The notes beneath the pieces are model-generated. The model was given only the letters and a program-made list of their open reading frames with translations. It did not search any database and was not told where the DNA came from. 8,967 nt of DNA from Myxococcales bacterium. GTDB lineage: Bacteria; Myxococcota_A; UBA9160; JALSIO01. Positions 1 to 6,699 of this stretch are shown here, in pieces. Position 1 is the stretch's first letter. Every line of letters starts with the position of its first letter. The position numbers were made by a program, and so were the translations under genes. The stretch spans positions 1-8,967 of the forward strand of contig JALSIO010000773.1 in the NCBI GenBank assembly GCA_026989995.1, read 5' to 3'.

Positions 1-1107
1 GCGGGGGGGTCCGGGAACGACCGGCTCTCCGGCGGTGCGGGTGCGGACCGGCTCTCCGGCGGTGCGGGGAACGACCGGCTGGTCGGGGGTGCGGGCGACG
101 ACGTCCTCCACGGCGGTGCGGGCGATGACGTGCTCGTGGGCGGCCGTGGCCACGACATGGTGAGCTACGAGGATGCGCCCTCCGGTGTGCACGTGGATCT
201 GACCGCCCGGGGCTTCCAGGACACCGGCGGTGGCGGGACCGATGCCCTCCGCGGTGTCGAGGGAGTCCGCGGTTCGGCCCACGACGACACCTTCTCCTTC
301 AGCCGCCCGCGGGCGGGAGCCACCTATACGGTGGAGGGGGGCGGCGGCATGAACACCCTCGATCTCAGCCGCTTCGCGGGCGACCAGGTGAGCGTATCCG
401 AGGACGGCTCGAGCCTCGAGGTGGATCTCGGAGGGGGCCGCTCCTTCCGGATCGAGTTCACGGACGTGCAGCGGATCGAGACCGCCGATGGCGTGATCGA
501 GGTGGCCGCTCCGGCCTCCGGATCCGCGCCGCCGGCAGGGGAGGCTCCAGCCGCCCTGGCGACCCCGTCCGGCTTCGCGAGCACCTCGGATCTCGAGGGT
601 GCGGCGGGCACCGGCGCCGGAAGCCCGCACCCGGCCCCCGCGGCGGGTGGCGCCGGGGACCTCCCCGACTCGGCCTTCGAGCAGCTCCGCGTGCTCGACG
701 CGCACGGGGAGCTGCCCGAGGGGCTCGACCTCTCGGGTGGCGCAGAGGGGGTCGAGATCGGGGTGCACGGCGTGGTCGGGGCGACCCTCGATGCCGTGGA
801 CGCGCCCGATCCGGCGGCCGGGGGGGAGCTCGAGCTCGAGGCCGAGGAACCGGCGGGCGACGCGCCGCCGCGCGAGCCGTTCGATCTCTCGGGCTTCCGG
901 GGCGAGCGGTTCGAGGACGTCTTCGAGGTCGAGGCGGGCGATCCAGAGCCGGTCGTGGCGCCCGGCGCGGCGGCCGAGGTGGGGCCGGCTCCGGTCGAGG
1001 CACCCGAGCCCTCCTTCTTCGCGCGGATGCTGGCGCTGGTCCGGTCGGCCGGTTCCAGCGGGGGCCGCAGCGAGGATGAGCACCGCGATTCACCCGGCCT
1101 GCGCTAA
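1..1107 (+). CDS. RTX-type calcium-binding repeat protein, C-terminal part (5' end outside window)
   Basis: The frame is open from the first base and ends at TAA 1105-1107, leaving 368 residues of a longer protein. Residues 2-55 are six consecutive nonapeptides of the RTX pattern GGxGxDxLx (for example GGAGNDRLV, GGAGDDVLH), the calcium-binding parallel beta-roll of type I secreted proteins. The last unit (GGRGHDMVS) is degenerate. Residues about 56-165 are a glycine/aspartate-rich beta region typical of sequence following RTX blocks, with GVEGVRGSAHDDTF and TDVQRIETADG segments. From about 166 the protein becomes Ala/Pro/Gly- and Glu/Asp-rich and looks disordered, with a short hydrophobic patch, SFFARMLALVRSAG, at 338-351 near the C-terminus. 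Family knowledge says such proteins are exported with an uncleaved C-terminal signal; I cannot identify that signal. The product could be an adhesin, S-layer-like protein or enzyme; the missing N-terminus would decide. An ATG at 130 is internal to the repeats and not the real start. Confidence 0.85.
   Translation, partial: AGGSGNDRLSGGAGADRLSGGAGNDRLVGGAGDDVLHGGAGDDVLVGGRGHDMVSYEDAPSGVHVDLTARGFQDTGGGGTDALRGVEGVRGSAHDDTFSFSRPRAGATYTVEGGGGMNTLDLSRFAGDQVSVSEDGSSLEVDLGGGRSFRIEFTDVQRIETADGVIEVAAPASGSAPPAGEAPAALATPSGFASTSDLEGAAGTGAGSPHPAPAAGGAGDLPDSAFEQLRVLDAHGELPEGLDLSGGAEGVEIGVHGVVGATLDAVDAPDPAAGGELELEAEEPAGDAPPREPFDLSGFRGERFEDVFEVEAGDPEPVVAPGAAAEVGPAPVEAPEPSFFARMLALVRSAGSSGGRSEDEHRDSPGLR
4..165 (+). 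repeat. Six tandem 27-bp units coding RTX nonapeptides
   Basis: Units start at 4, 31, 58, 85, 112 and 139. The first five are close copies at both DNA and protein level, sharing GGCGGTGCGGG-like starts; the sixth has diverged. The array probably continues upstream of the window. It is coding repeat DNA, in register with the reading frame, so copy-number change would keep the frame. Confidence 0.85.
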
Positions 1108-1129
1108 GCGGTTTCCCCCGGTCCGCCGG

Positions 1130-1167
1130 GCCGGGCCTGCCCGGCCTCGGTGCAAGGGACCGAGGCC
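1130..1167 (+). terminator. GC-rich hairpin(s) after the RTX gene, terminator-like but without T-tract
   Basis: A perfect 9-bp inverted repeat lies at 1143-1151 (GGCCTCGGT) and 1159-1167 (ACCGAGGCC), with the 7-nt loop GCAAGGG. An overlapping alternative, GCCGGGC at 1130-1136 with GCCCGGC at 1139-1145, competes for the same bases. The structures begin 22 nt after the RTX stop codon. No run of T follows, so a classical intrinsic terminator is not supported; the element could slow polymerase, protect the RTX mRNA 3' end, or separate the RTX gene from the PilZ operon. The rest of 1108-1256 shows no promoter I can call. Confidence 0.4.
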
Positions 1168-1243
1168 CGGGGCGGGGAAGGCCCAAGTCGCCTGGCCGAC
1201 CTGCCGATGGAACGCGAATGAGGCGGGCCGGTCGCGGCCCGGC

Positions 1244-1254
1244 AGGGGGAGGAG
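1244..1254 (+). promoter_or_regulatory. Shine-Dalgarno favouring a TTG start at 1257
   Basis: The sequence AGGGGGAGGAG contains GGAGG at 1248-1252, four bases before TTG 1257-1259. The upstream in-frame ATG at 1218 has only a weak purine stretch before it. If 1218 were used, this Shine-Dalgarno-like sequence would be read as a Gly-rich N-terminal tail. Confidence 0.5.
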
Positions 1255-1256
1255 CC

Positions 1257-1694
1257 TTGGCCGACGGAAGGCTGTCGCCTGCAGACGACGCCCTGGACCT
1301 CCTGGTGGACCTCGAACGCCAGACACCCGAGGAGGTGCGCCGGCAGCGCTCGAGCCACCGGTTGCAGATCCAGGCCCGGGTGGTGGTCCAGCCCGGCAAC
1401 TCCAGCGAGATGCTGCGTTTCCGCGTTCAGGCGGTGACGGCCGACATCTCCGCCGGCGGCTGTCAGATCCTCTCGCCGATCCCACTGCAGGTCGGGGACG
1501 TCTACCGCCTGCGCTTCGATCCCCAGGACCTCGACCTGCCGCTTGTCTTCGTCCGCTGTCTGCGCTGCCGCCTGATCCGTGAGGACGCCTACGAGGTGGG
1601 CTTCCAGTTCTTCAGGGAGATCACTCTCCCGGACGCGCGAAGTGCGGCCCGGGTCGAGGGCGGTCTGCTGGCGGACGCCGCGCCCGGAGGCTGA
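1257..1694 (+). CDS. PilZ-domain protein (predicted c-di-GMP receptor)
   Basis: This small cytosolic protein (145 residues from TTG 1257; 158 from ATG 1218) is essentially a single PilZ domain with a short acidic N-terminal helix. Both signature motifs for binding the second messenger cyclic di-GMP are visible: RSSHR (RxxxR) at 31-35 and DISAGG (DxSxxG) at 63-68. The PilZ strand ending in a GFQF element follows at 115-118. There is no signal peptide, membrane segment or output domain, so it probably acts by binding a partner when loaded with c-di-GMP. It is the first gene of a tight set and ends 25 nt before the GAF-HlyD gene, pointing to a partner in the envelope complex encoded downstream. 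Domain identity is secure; c-di-GMP binding is well supported by residues; the partner is inference. Confidence 0.85.
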   Translation: MADGRLSPADDALDLLVDLERQTPEEVRRQRSSHRLQIQARVVVQPGNSSEMLRFRVQAVTADISAGGCQILSPIPLQVGDVYRLRFDPQDLDLPLVFVRCLRCRLIREDAYEVGFQFFREITLPDARSAARVEGGLLADAAPGG

Positions 1695-1709
1695 GCGGAT
1701 CGTGGCCCT

Positions 1710-1718
1710 GGAGGGGGG
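1710..1718 (+). promoter_or_regulatory. Shine-Dalgarno deciding the ATG 1720 start
   Basis: GGAGGGGGG sits immediately upstream of ATG 1720 (GGAGG core at 1710-1714, five-base spacing). The open frame extends back to 1579 inside the PilZ gene, but residues coded there are Arg/Ser-rich shadow sequence. A GTG at 1702 is a weaker alternative. Confidence 0.6.
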
Positions 1719-1719
1719 C

Positions 1720-3591
1720 ATGTGCGCGGGAGACCGGGGGCCTTCGGCACAGCCGGCGTCGATCCGCCTGCGGGCCTACGCCCGGCTGGTGGAGCTCGCC
1801 CGGGACGAGCGTTCCCTCCCCCACCTGCTCAAGGCCGCCCTCGAGCCGGTGGCCACCTGCTTCGACGCTCCCCTGGCCGCCGTCTCGGCGCGCCTGGGCT
1901 CGGAGGTGGTGGACGCAGAGTGGACCCGGGACGAGGCCCATACCCGCTTCTTCAAGGGTGTCGTCCACCGCGCCATCACGCAGTGCATGGAGGGAGGGCG
2001 GCCGGTGGCGCGCCTGTACCGCGCCCGCGAGGCGGGCGCCCGGGTGGCGGTGCTGGCGGCCCCCCTGGTGAAGCCCGATGGGAGCCCGCTCGGCGCGATC
2101 GCGGTGGTGGTGCCGGGCGTGGGAAGTGCAGAGCTCCCCGGCCTGGCTCCGCTGGTTGAATCCCTGGCACACCTCGCCTCGGCGCTGGCTGCGCGCTTCC
2201 AGGTGGCGGCGGCGGATCCCGGGGCCGGCGTCGGCGCTGCCCGGGATCTGGCCCGGGCCGCGGGCTTCCGCAACCCGCGGGAGCTGGCCTTTGCCATCGC
2301 CAACAGCCTGCGCAACCAGATCGGCGCCGAACAGGTGGCCCTCGGCGTGGGGCGGCGGAGCCGGGTCGAGATCCTCGCGATCTCCGGGTACGACGAGATC
2401 CGCGACGAGAGCCCGGGCGTCCAGGCCATCCGCGCGGCCATGGAGGAGTGCCTCGACACGGGCGATCGCATCGTCTGCCAGCGGGAAGGGCCCTGGTCCG
2501 ACGAGCCGGTTTCGACCGGGCACCTGCTCCACCGCCAGTGGCACGAGGCGAGCTCGGGGAGCTCCGTCTGCTCGGTCCCGGTGCCCTGCGAGGACGGCGG
2601 CACGGTACTGCTGCTGAGCCTTCGCCGGCCGATGGGCGAGCCGTGGCGCCGCTCGGATCTCGACCGGATCCAGGAGCTCGTGGCCCCCTACGCCGGTGCC
2701 TTCGCGCTGCTCGAGCGGGCGGGGCGCACCCTCTTCGAGCACGCCGCCGAGTCCGCCCGCGAGCTGCTCCGCCAGGCGGCCCGCGCCGAGTCCCGGGCGC
2801 GGACCCTCGCCGCGGCCGCGGCGGCGCTCGGGCTCGTCTGGTTCGTCTTCGGGACCCTTCCCTACCGCGTGGCCGCCCCCGCCGTGCTCGAACCCGGAGA
2901 GGTGCGCAGGATCAGCGCGCCCTTCGACGCGGTGATCGCCGAGTCCGTGGTGGTGGCGGGCGACCGGGTGCGCCGGGGTCAGCTCCTCGCACGCCTCGAG
3001 GACGAGGATCTCCGGCTCGAGCGGGACCGGATCCGCGCGGAGCTCGAGCTCGAACGCGTCGCCGCGGCACAGGCGCTCGCCGACGGCTCCGCGGTGGAGG
3101 CGGAGCTCGCGCGGGCCCGCGCCGAGATCCTCCGGGCGCGTCTGGCAATTCTCGAGCGCCGGATCGAGCGCGCCGTCCTCCGGGCGCCCTTCGACGGCGT
3201 GGTGGTGCAGGGCGATCTCCGGCGCCGCGTGGGGGAATCGGTCCCCATGGGCGCTGAGCTCTTCCAGGTGGCCGAGGACGGCCACTTCGTGGCGCAGATC
3301 CGGGTCCCGGAGCACGCCATCGCGGCGGTGGAGCCGGGGCAGTCCGGGGAGTTTGCGAGCTACGCGCGGCCGGACCAGACCGGCCGCCTCGAGGTCCTTC
3401 GGGTGGTGCCCGCGGCGGAGGCCACGGGGAGCCGCAAGGCCTACCGGGTGGAGGCCTCCCTCGAGCTCGACCGCCCGTGGGTGCGCTCGGGGATCGAGGG
3501 CGTGGCGCGCATCGACGCCGGAAGCCGGCCGGCGTGGTGGGTCTGCCTGCACCGCTTCACCGACTGGCTCCGGCTCCGGCTCTGGATCTAG
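1720..3591 (+). CDS. Tandem GAF-like domains fused to a membrane-anchored HlyD-type adaptor
   Basis: The product has 623 residues. Residues about 20-165 and 170-330 look like two GAF-type sensor domains, each ending in the usual hydrophobic strand followed by a long helix. A single membrane helix follows at about 362-380 (ALGLVWFVFGTLPYRV), without an N-terminal signal, which places the GAF pair in the cytosol. After it comes a membrane fusion protein module: lipoyl half-domain at 395-427, a short coiled-coil hairpin at 428-485, the second lipoyl half with the RAPFDGVVV signature at 489-497, then a beta-barrel-like region to about 600. The C-terminus (603-623) is Trp/Arg-rich and amphipathic. 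Membrane fusion proteins normally bridge an inner-membrane pump and an outer-membrane channel; here the cytosolic sensor pair is the oddity. No known ligand residues could be assigned in the GAF domains. It is 4 nt from the protease gene downstream. Confidence 0.8.
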   Translation: MCAGDRGPSAQPASIRLRAYARLVELARDERSLPHLLKAALEPVATCFDAPLAAVSARLGSEVVDAEWTRDEAHTRFFKGVVHRAITQCMEGGRPVARLYRAREAGARVAVLAAPLVKPDGSPLGAIAVVVPGVGSAELPGLAPLVESLAHLASALAARFQVAAADPGAGVGAARDLARAAGFRNPRELAFAIANSLRNQIGAEQVALGVGRRSRVEILAISGYDEIRDESPGVQAIRAAMEECLDTGDRIVCQREGPWSDEPVSTGHLLHRQWHEASSGSSVCSVPVPCEDGGTVLLLSLRRPMGEPWRRSDLDRIQELVAPYAGAFALLERAGRTLFEHAAESARELLRQAARAESRARTLAAAAAALGLVWFVFGTLPYRVAAPAVLEPGEVRRISAPFDAVIAESVVVAGDRVRRGQLLARLEDEDLRLERDRIRAELELERVAAAQALADGSAVEAELARARAEILRARLAILERRIERAVLRAPFDGVVVQGDLRRRVGESVPMGAELFQVAEDGHFVAQIRVPEHAIAAVEPGQSGEFASYARPDQTGRLEVLRVVPAAEATGSRKAYRVEASLELDRPWVRSGIEGVARIDAGSRPAWWVCLHRFTDWLRLRLWI

Positions 3592-3595
3592 CGCG

Positions 3596-5764
3596 ATGGC
3601 CGCACGCGAAGACAGGGGCGTAGAGGGGCAGGCGGGGCCGGACCGAGCACCCCGCCTGGCGGAACGCCTCGCGGGCTCCCACGTGGGCCTCCGCCGGGAC
3701 CTGACCGTGACGCGCCACCTCTTCCGGGGCGAGCCGGTGTACGTGGTCCGGGACCCCATGACCCTGCAGAGTCACAGCTTCGGCGTCACCGACTACGAGA
3801 TCCTGATCCGTCTCGATCCGAACCGGAGCCTGGGCGAGATCTTCCGCGAGCTGGTGGAGGCCGGACACCTCGACGAGGAGCAGGAGGAGGAATTCTACCG
3901 CTTCGTGGCCGAGCTCCACCAGATGGCCTTCCTGCACCTGCCCGTCTCCAACGCGGGTGCCCTCTACCGCCGCTACGAGGCCCGCAAGCGCGCCCGCCGC
4001 CTCGCCCGGCTCAAGGGGATCTTCTTCGTGCAGATCCCGCTGCTCGATCCGGACGCCTTCCTGGAGCGCACCGCGCGCTTCGCGCGGCCGCTTTTCACCC
4101 GCGCCGCCTTCGCGCTCTACCTCGGGATCCTCTCGCTCGCGGGGCTGCTGCTCGCGCGCAACTTCGACGACTTCGTCCACCCCGGACACGGCATCCTGGA
4201 TCCGCGCAACCTGCCCGCCGTGTGGCTGACCCTGGTGCTCCTCAAGGTGGTCCACGAGTTCGGTCACGCCTACGCCTGCAAGCTCCGGGGCGGGAGGGTT
4301 CCCGAGATGGGCGTCTTCCTCATCCTGGGAACGCCCTTCGCCTACGTGGACGCCACGGCGGCCTGGGGCTTCGTCCGCCCCCTCGACCGGATCGTCGTCT
4401 CGCTGGCCGGCGTCTACGTCGAGACCATGATCGCGGCCCTCGCGGTGCTGGTCTGGGCGACCACGCCCTCCGCCCACGTGGCCGCCCTCGCCCACAACGT
4501 GGTGCTCCTCGGTGGCCTCGTGACCGTCGTGTTGAACATCAATCCCCTCATGCGTTTCGACGGCTACTACCTGCTCTCGGATCTCGTCGAGATCCCGAAC
4601 CTGCGCGCTCGCGCCGACCAGGAGCTCCGCGCGATGGCGAAGCAGTGGCTGCTCGGCATCGAGCCGGGGGTGGAGCTCGGGAGCCGGCGGACCCGGCTCA
4701 TCCTCCGGGTCTACGGGGTCTGCGCGGCCCTCTACCGGATCGGGATCCTGCTCACCATCTCGATCCTGGTCGCGACCAAGGCCTTCCTCCTCGGCCTGCT
4801 CCTGGCCGGCGCCTTCCTGCTGAGCCAGGTCTACGGGATGCTTCGCGGGATGGTCCGCTACCTCTGGCACCACGAGGAGACGGAGGCCGTTCGCGTGCGG
4901 GCGGTGACGCTGAGCTTCCTCCTGCTCATCGTGATTCCGGCGCTGGCGGTCTCCGTGCCCCTTCCCGGTCGCGTGGTGGTCGACGCGGAGCTCGGGAGGG
5001 CGGGGGAACAGGTGGTGCGCGCCGAGCAGCCCGGCTTCGTGGAAATGCTCACGGCGGTCCCCGGCAGCCGCGTGGAGGCGGGCGAGCTGCTCGTCGAGAC
5101 CCGCAACCCGCGCATCGAGGAGCGGCTCCTCGAGGCCGAGGCGCGGTATCGGGCCGCGCTGCTCCGCGCCCGTGCCGAGCTCCCCGAGCGGGTGGGCCGT
5201 GCCCTCGGTCGCGCCCGCATGGTGGAGGTCGAGGCACGGGATCTCGCCCGGCGCCGGGAGGAGGCGGAGGCCCTCGCGGTGAGGGCGCCGGCCTCCGGCG
5301 TGGTCGTGGCCGGGCTCACCGAACGCGACGCCGGGCGCTTCGTGGAGCGCGGCGAGCCGCTCGCGATCCTCGCGGCCGGGCCCTGGATCGTGCGGGCCCT
5401 CCTGAGCGAGGAGGACCTCGCGGCCGCCGGACCGATCGTGGGCGAGACCGTGGAGGCCCGGCTTGCGGGCTCGCCGGGGGTCCCGCTCCGGGCGCGCGTC
5501 GTCCGGGTGGCGCCGCGCGGCAGCCGGACCATCCGCCTCGAGAATCTGACCCAGCTCGCCGGGGGCGGCATCCCCGTCGATCCGGAGGCGAAAACCGCCG
5601 ACCGGCCCTACTTCGAGATCGAGGCGGAGCTCGAAGGCCCCCCGCCGGGGCCGGCCGTGGTCGGGCGGAGTGCCCGGATCCGGCTCCGCGCCGAGGCGGA
5701 GCCGCCTGCGCTCTGGCTCTACCGCCGCTTCCTCCGGGTGATGGCCCGGATCGCACAGGGGTAG
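3596..5764 (+). CDS. M50 (site-2-type) membrane metalloprotease with PqqD-like N-domain and HlyD-type C-module
   Basis: The 722-residue product has three parts. Residues about 32-115 resemble a PqqD-like winged-helix domain, with strands around GEPVYVVRDP and SFGVTDYEIL followed by three helices. The middle is a polytopic M50 core: membrane segments near 171-189, 208-226, 263-288, 296-317, 373-412 and 435-456. It has the zinc motif HEFGH at 220-224 and the third-ligand motif NPLMRFDGYY at 316-325, so H220, E221, H224 and D322 are all present and activity is plausible. Residues about 457-700 form a HlyD-like module: lipoyl half, coiled coil about 500-560, RAPASGVVV at 563-571, and a beta-barrel. 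The tail at 702-722 is amphipathic with a Trp and Arg residues. Related M50-HlyD fusions are often labelled putative peptide zinc metalloproteases and occur in peptide-export or modification loci. ATG 3596 is 4 nt after the previous stop with no good Shine-Dalgarno, so translational coupling is likely. Confidence 0.87.
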   Translation: MAAREDRGVEGQAGPDRAPRLAERLAGSHVGLRRDLTVTRHLFRGEPVYVVRDPMTLQSHSFGVTDYEILIRLDPNRSLGEIFRELVEAGHLDEEQEEEFYRFVAELHQMAFLHLPVSNAGALYRRYEARKRARRLARLKGIFFVQIPLLDPDAFLERTARFARPLFTRAAFALYLGILSLAGLLLARNFDDFVHPGHGILDPRNLPAVWLTLVLLKVVHEFGHAYACKLRGGRVPEMGVFLILGTPFAYVDATAAWGFVRPLDRIVVSLAGVYVETMIAALAVLVWATTPSAHVAALAHNVVLLGGLVTVVLNINPLMRFDGYYLLSDLVEIPNLRARADQELRAMAKQWLLGIEPGVELGSRRTRLILRVYGVCAALYRIGILLTISILVATKAFLLGLLLAGAFLLSQVYGMLRGMVRYLWHHEETEAVRVRAVTLSFLLLIVIPALAVSVPLPGRVVVDAELGRAGEQVVRAEQPGFVEMLTAVPGSRVEAGELLVETRNPRIEERLLEAEARYRAALLRARAELPERVGRALGRARMVEVEARDLARRREEAEALAVRAPASGVVVAGLTERDAGRFVERGEPLAILAAGPWIVRALLSEEDLAAAGPIVGETVEARLAGSPGVPLRARVVRVAPRGSRTIRLENLTQLAGGGIPVDPEAKTADRPYFEIEAELEGPPPGPAVVGRSARIRLRAEAEPPALWLYRRFLRVMARIAQG

Positions 5765-5775
5765 CAGGCCCGCAT

Positions 5776-5781
5776 GGAGGG
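5776..5781 (+). promoter_or_regulatory. Shine-Dalgarno favouring ATG 5789 over ATG 5774
   Basis: GGAGGG at 5776-5781 lies seven bases before ATG 5789. The upstream ATG at 5774 is in frame, adds only MEGKA, and partly overlaps this purine run. The shorter start also leaves a more ordinary signal peptide. Confidence 0.55.
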
Positions 5782-5788
5782 AAAGGCG

Positions 5789-6622
5789 ATGCAGGGAGTT
5801 CGCCAACCGCGCGGGGCGTTGTCCGGCCGCCTCCGCCCGATGGGACCCGGGAGCGCGGGGGCCTTTCGCGCCCTTGCGGGGGCATTCGGGCTGCTCGGCG
5901 TGCTCGTCGCCCTCCCACCGGCGGCGGCGGAGACCTCGGAGGCCGTCGAGTGCCTCATCGAGCCGAAGCACCGCCTGCGCCTCGCGACTCCGGTGGAGGG
6001 GCGCGTGGAGGAGATCCTCGTGGATCGCGGCGACCGGGTCCACGCCGGGCAGGTGGTCGCGGTGCTCGAGTCGGGGGTCGAGCGAGCCACCCTCCGGGTG
6101 GACGAGGCCCGGGTCGAGTTCGGCCGGCGGCGGCTCGAGCGCCACGAGGAGATGTTTCGGGAGGCGGTGATCTCGGAGGGAAAGCTCGACCTGGTTCGCG
6201 AGGAGCAGCGGGTGGCCGAGCTCGAGCGCGATCGCTCCCGGGCGATCCTCGAAAGGCGCCGCATCCGGAGCCCCGTCGACGGCGTCGTCGTCCGGCGGCT
6301 GCTCGAGCCCGGGGAGTTCGCAGATCCCCCGGAGATCCTGGAGATCGCGCAGATCGATCCCCTGCGCGTGGAGGCCTTCGTTCCGGCCGCACACTTCGGC
6401 CACATCCGGGAGGGCGATCACGCCGCCGTCCGCCCCGAGCTCGGCGATGGCGAGGCGCGGGAGGCGGTGGTCGTGGCCGTGGATCCGCTCGTGGACCCCG
6501 CCAGCGGGACCTTCGGCGTGCGACTCGAGCTCCCCAACGCCGCGCACGAGGTGCCCGCCGGGCTGAAATGCCAGGTGCGCTTCGAGCTCGCTCCCGCGGC
6601 GGCGCCGGCGAGCGGGCCCTGA
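5789..6622 (+). CDS. Periplasmic adaptor (RND/HlyD-type membrane fusion protein)
   Basis: The 277-residue product carries a signal peptide: Arg-rich n-region, hydrophobic core about 27-42 (ALAGAFGLLGVLVALPP), and a likely signal peptidase I site near A47-E48. There is no lipobox cysteine, so it should be a soluble periplasmic protein. The mature part has a lipoyl half-domain at about 60-93, a short coiled-coil hairpin at 95-158, the second lipoyl half with RSPVDGVVV at 160-168, and an RND-type adaptor barrel ending in DPLVDPASGTFGVRLELPN, a family-typical segment. At 277 residues it is shorter than many RND adaptors (about 350-400), mainly from a short hairpin and truncated membrane-proximal domain. 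It starts 24 nt after the protease gene and is the last + strand gene before a convergent junction. It presumably docks with the two membrane-anchored HlyD-type modules; an RND pump partner is not encoded here. Confidence 0.85.
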   Translation: MQGVRQPRGALSGRLRPMGPGSAGAFRALAGAFGLLGVLVALPPAAAETSEAVECLIEPKHRLRLATPVEGRVEEILVDRGDRVHAGQVVAVLESGVERATLRVDEARVEFGRRRLERHEEMFREAVISEGKLDLVREEQRVAELERDRSRAILERRRIRSPVDGVVVRRLLEPGEFADPPEILEIAQIDPLRVEAFVPAAHFGHIREGDHAAVRPELGDGEAREAVVVAVDPLVDPASGTFGVRLELPNAAHEVPAGLKCQVRFELAPAAAPASGP

Positions 6623-6671
6623 TCCGCGCCCTGCCGCCCGCCGGCGCCGTCCCGCCTCCCGCGAAGGGTCT

Positions 6672-6699
6672 GGCAGCGGGCGCCGTGGCGCCTGCCGCC
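6672..6699. terminator. Hairpin between convergent genes, possible bidirectional terminator
   Basis: Between the convergent stops (6622 on +, 6701 on -) the arms 6672-6684 (GGCAGCGGGCGCC) and 6687-6699 (GGCGCCTGCCGCC) can pair over 13 positions with one A-C mismatch and one G-T wobble. The nominal 2-nt loop means the innermost pairs must open. There is no T-tract on either side. Placement argues for a role in ending both transcripts; sequence alone does not prove it. Confidence 0.4.

Noticed and set aside
4..165. Short tandem repeats considered as a CRISPR array or minisatellite
   Set aside because: Units are contiguous 27-mers with no spacers and code in-frame RTX nonapeptides.
826..840. 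GAGCTC/CTCGAG palindromic runs, here and at many other places
   Set aside because: They arise from frequent Glu-Leu codon pairs (GAG CTC GAG CTC) in acidic or coiled-coil segments, not from a regulatory site.
599..1582. 327-codon + strand frame overlapping the RTX tail and PilZ gene
   Set aside because: Arg/Ser/Pro-rich shadow translation that crosses a stop-start junction of two supported genes.
1621..3759. 712-codon open frame on the - strand opposite the GAF-HlyD gene
   Set aside because: Same reason: low-complexity composition, no domain, opposite a convincing gene.
3557..6547. 996-codon open frame on the - strand opposite the protease and adaptor genes
   Set aside because: It is antisense to two genes with clear conserved domains, is His/Glu/Pro/Arg-rich without any recognisable domain, and is the usual by-product of very high third-position GC.
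1720..6622. Search for an ABC ATPase, RND pump or TolC-like channel within the cluster
   Set aside because: No Walker A/B or signature motif, no 12-helix pump and no TolC-like protein was seen in any real frame, so the cluster is incomplete here or uses partners elsewhere.
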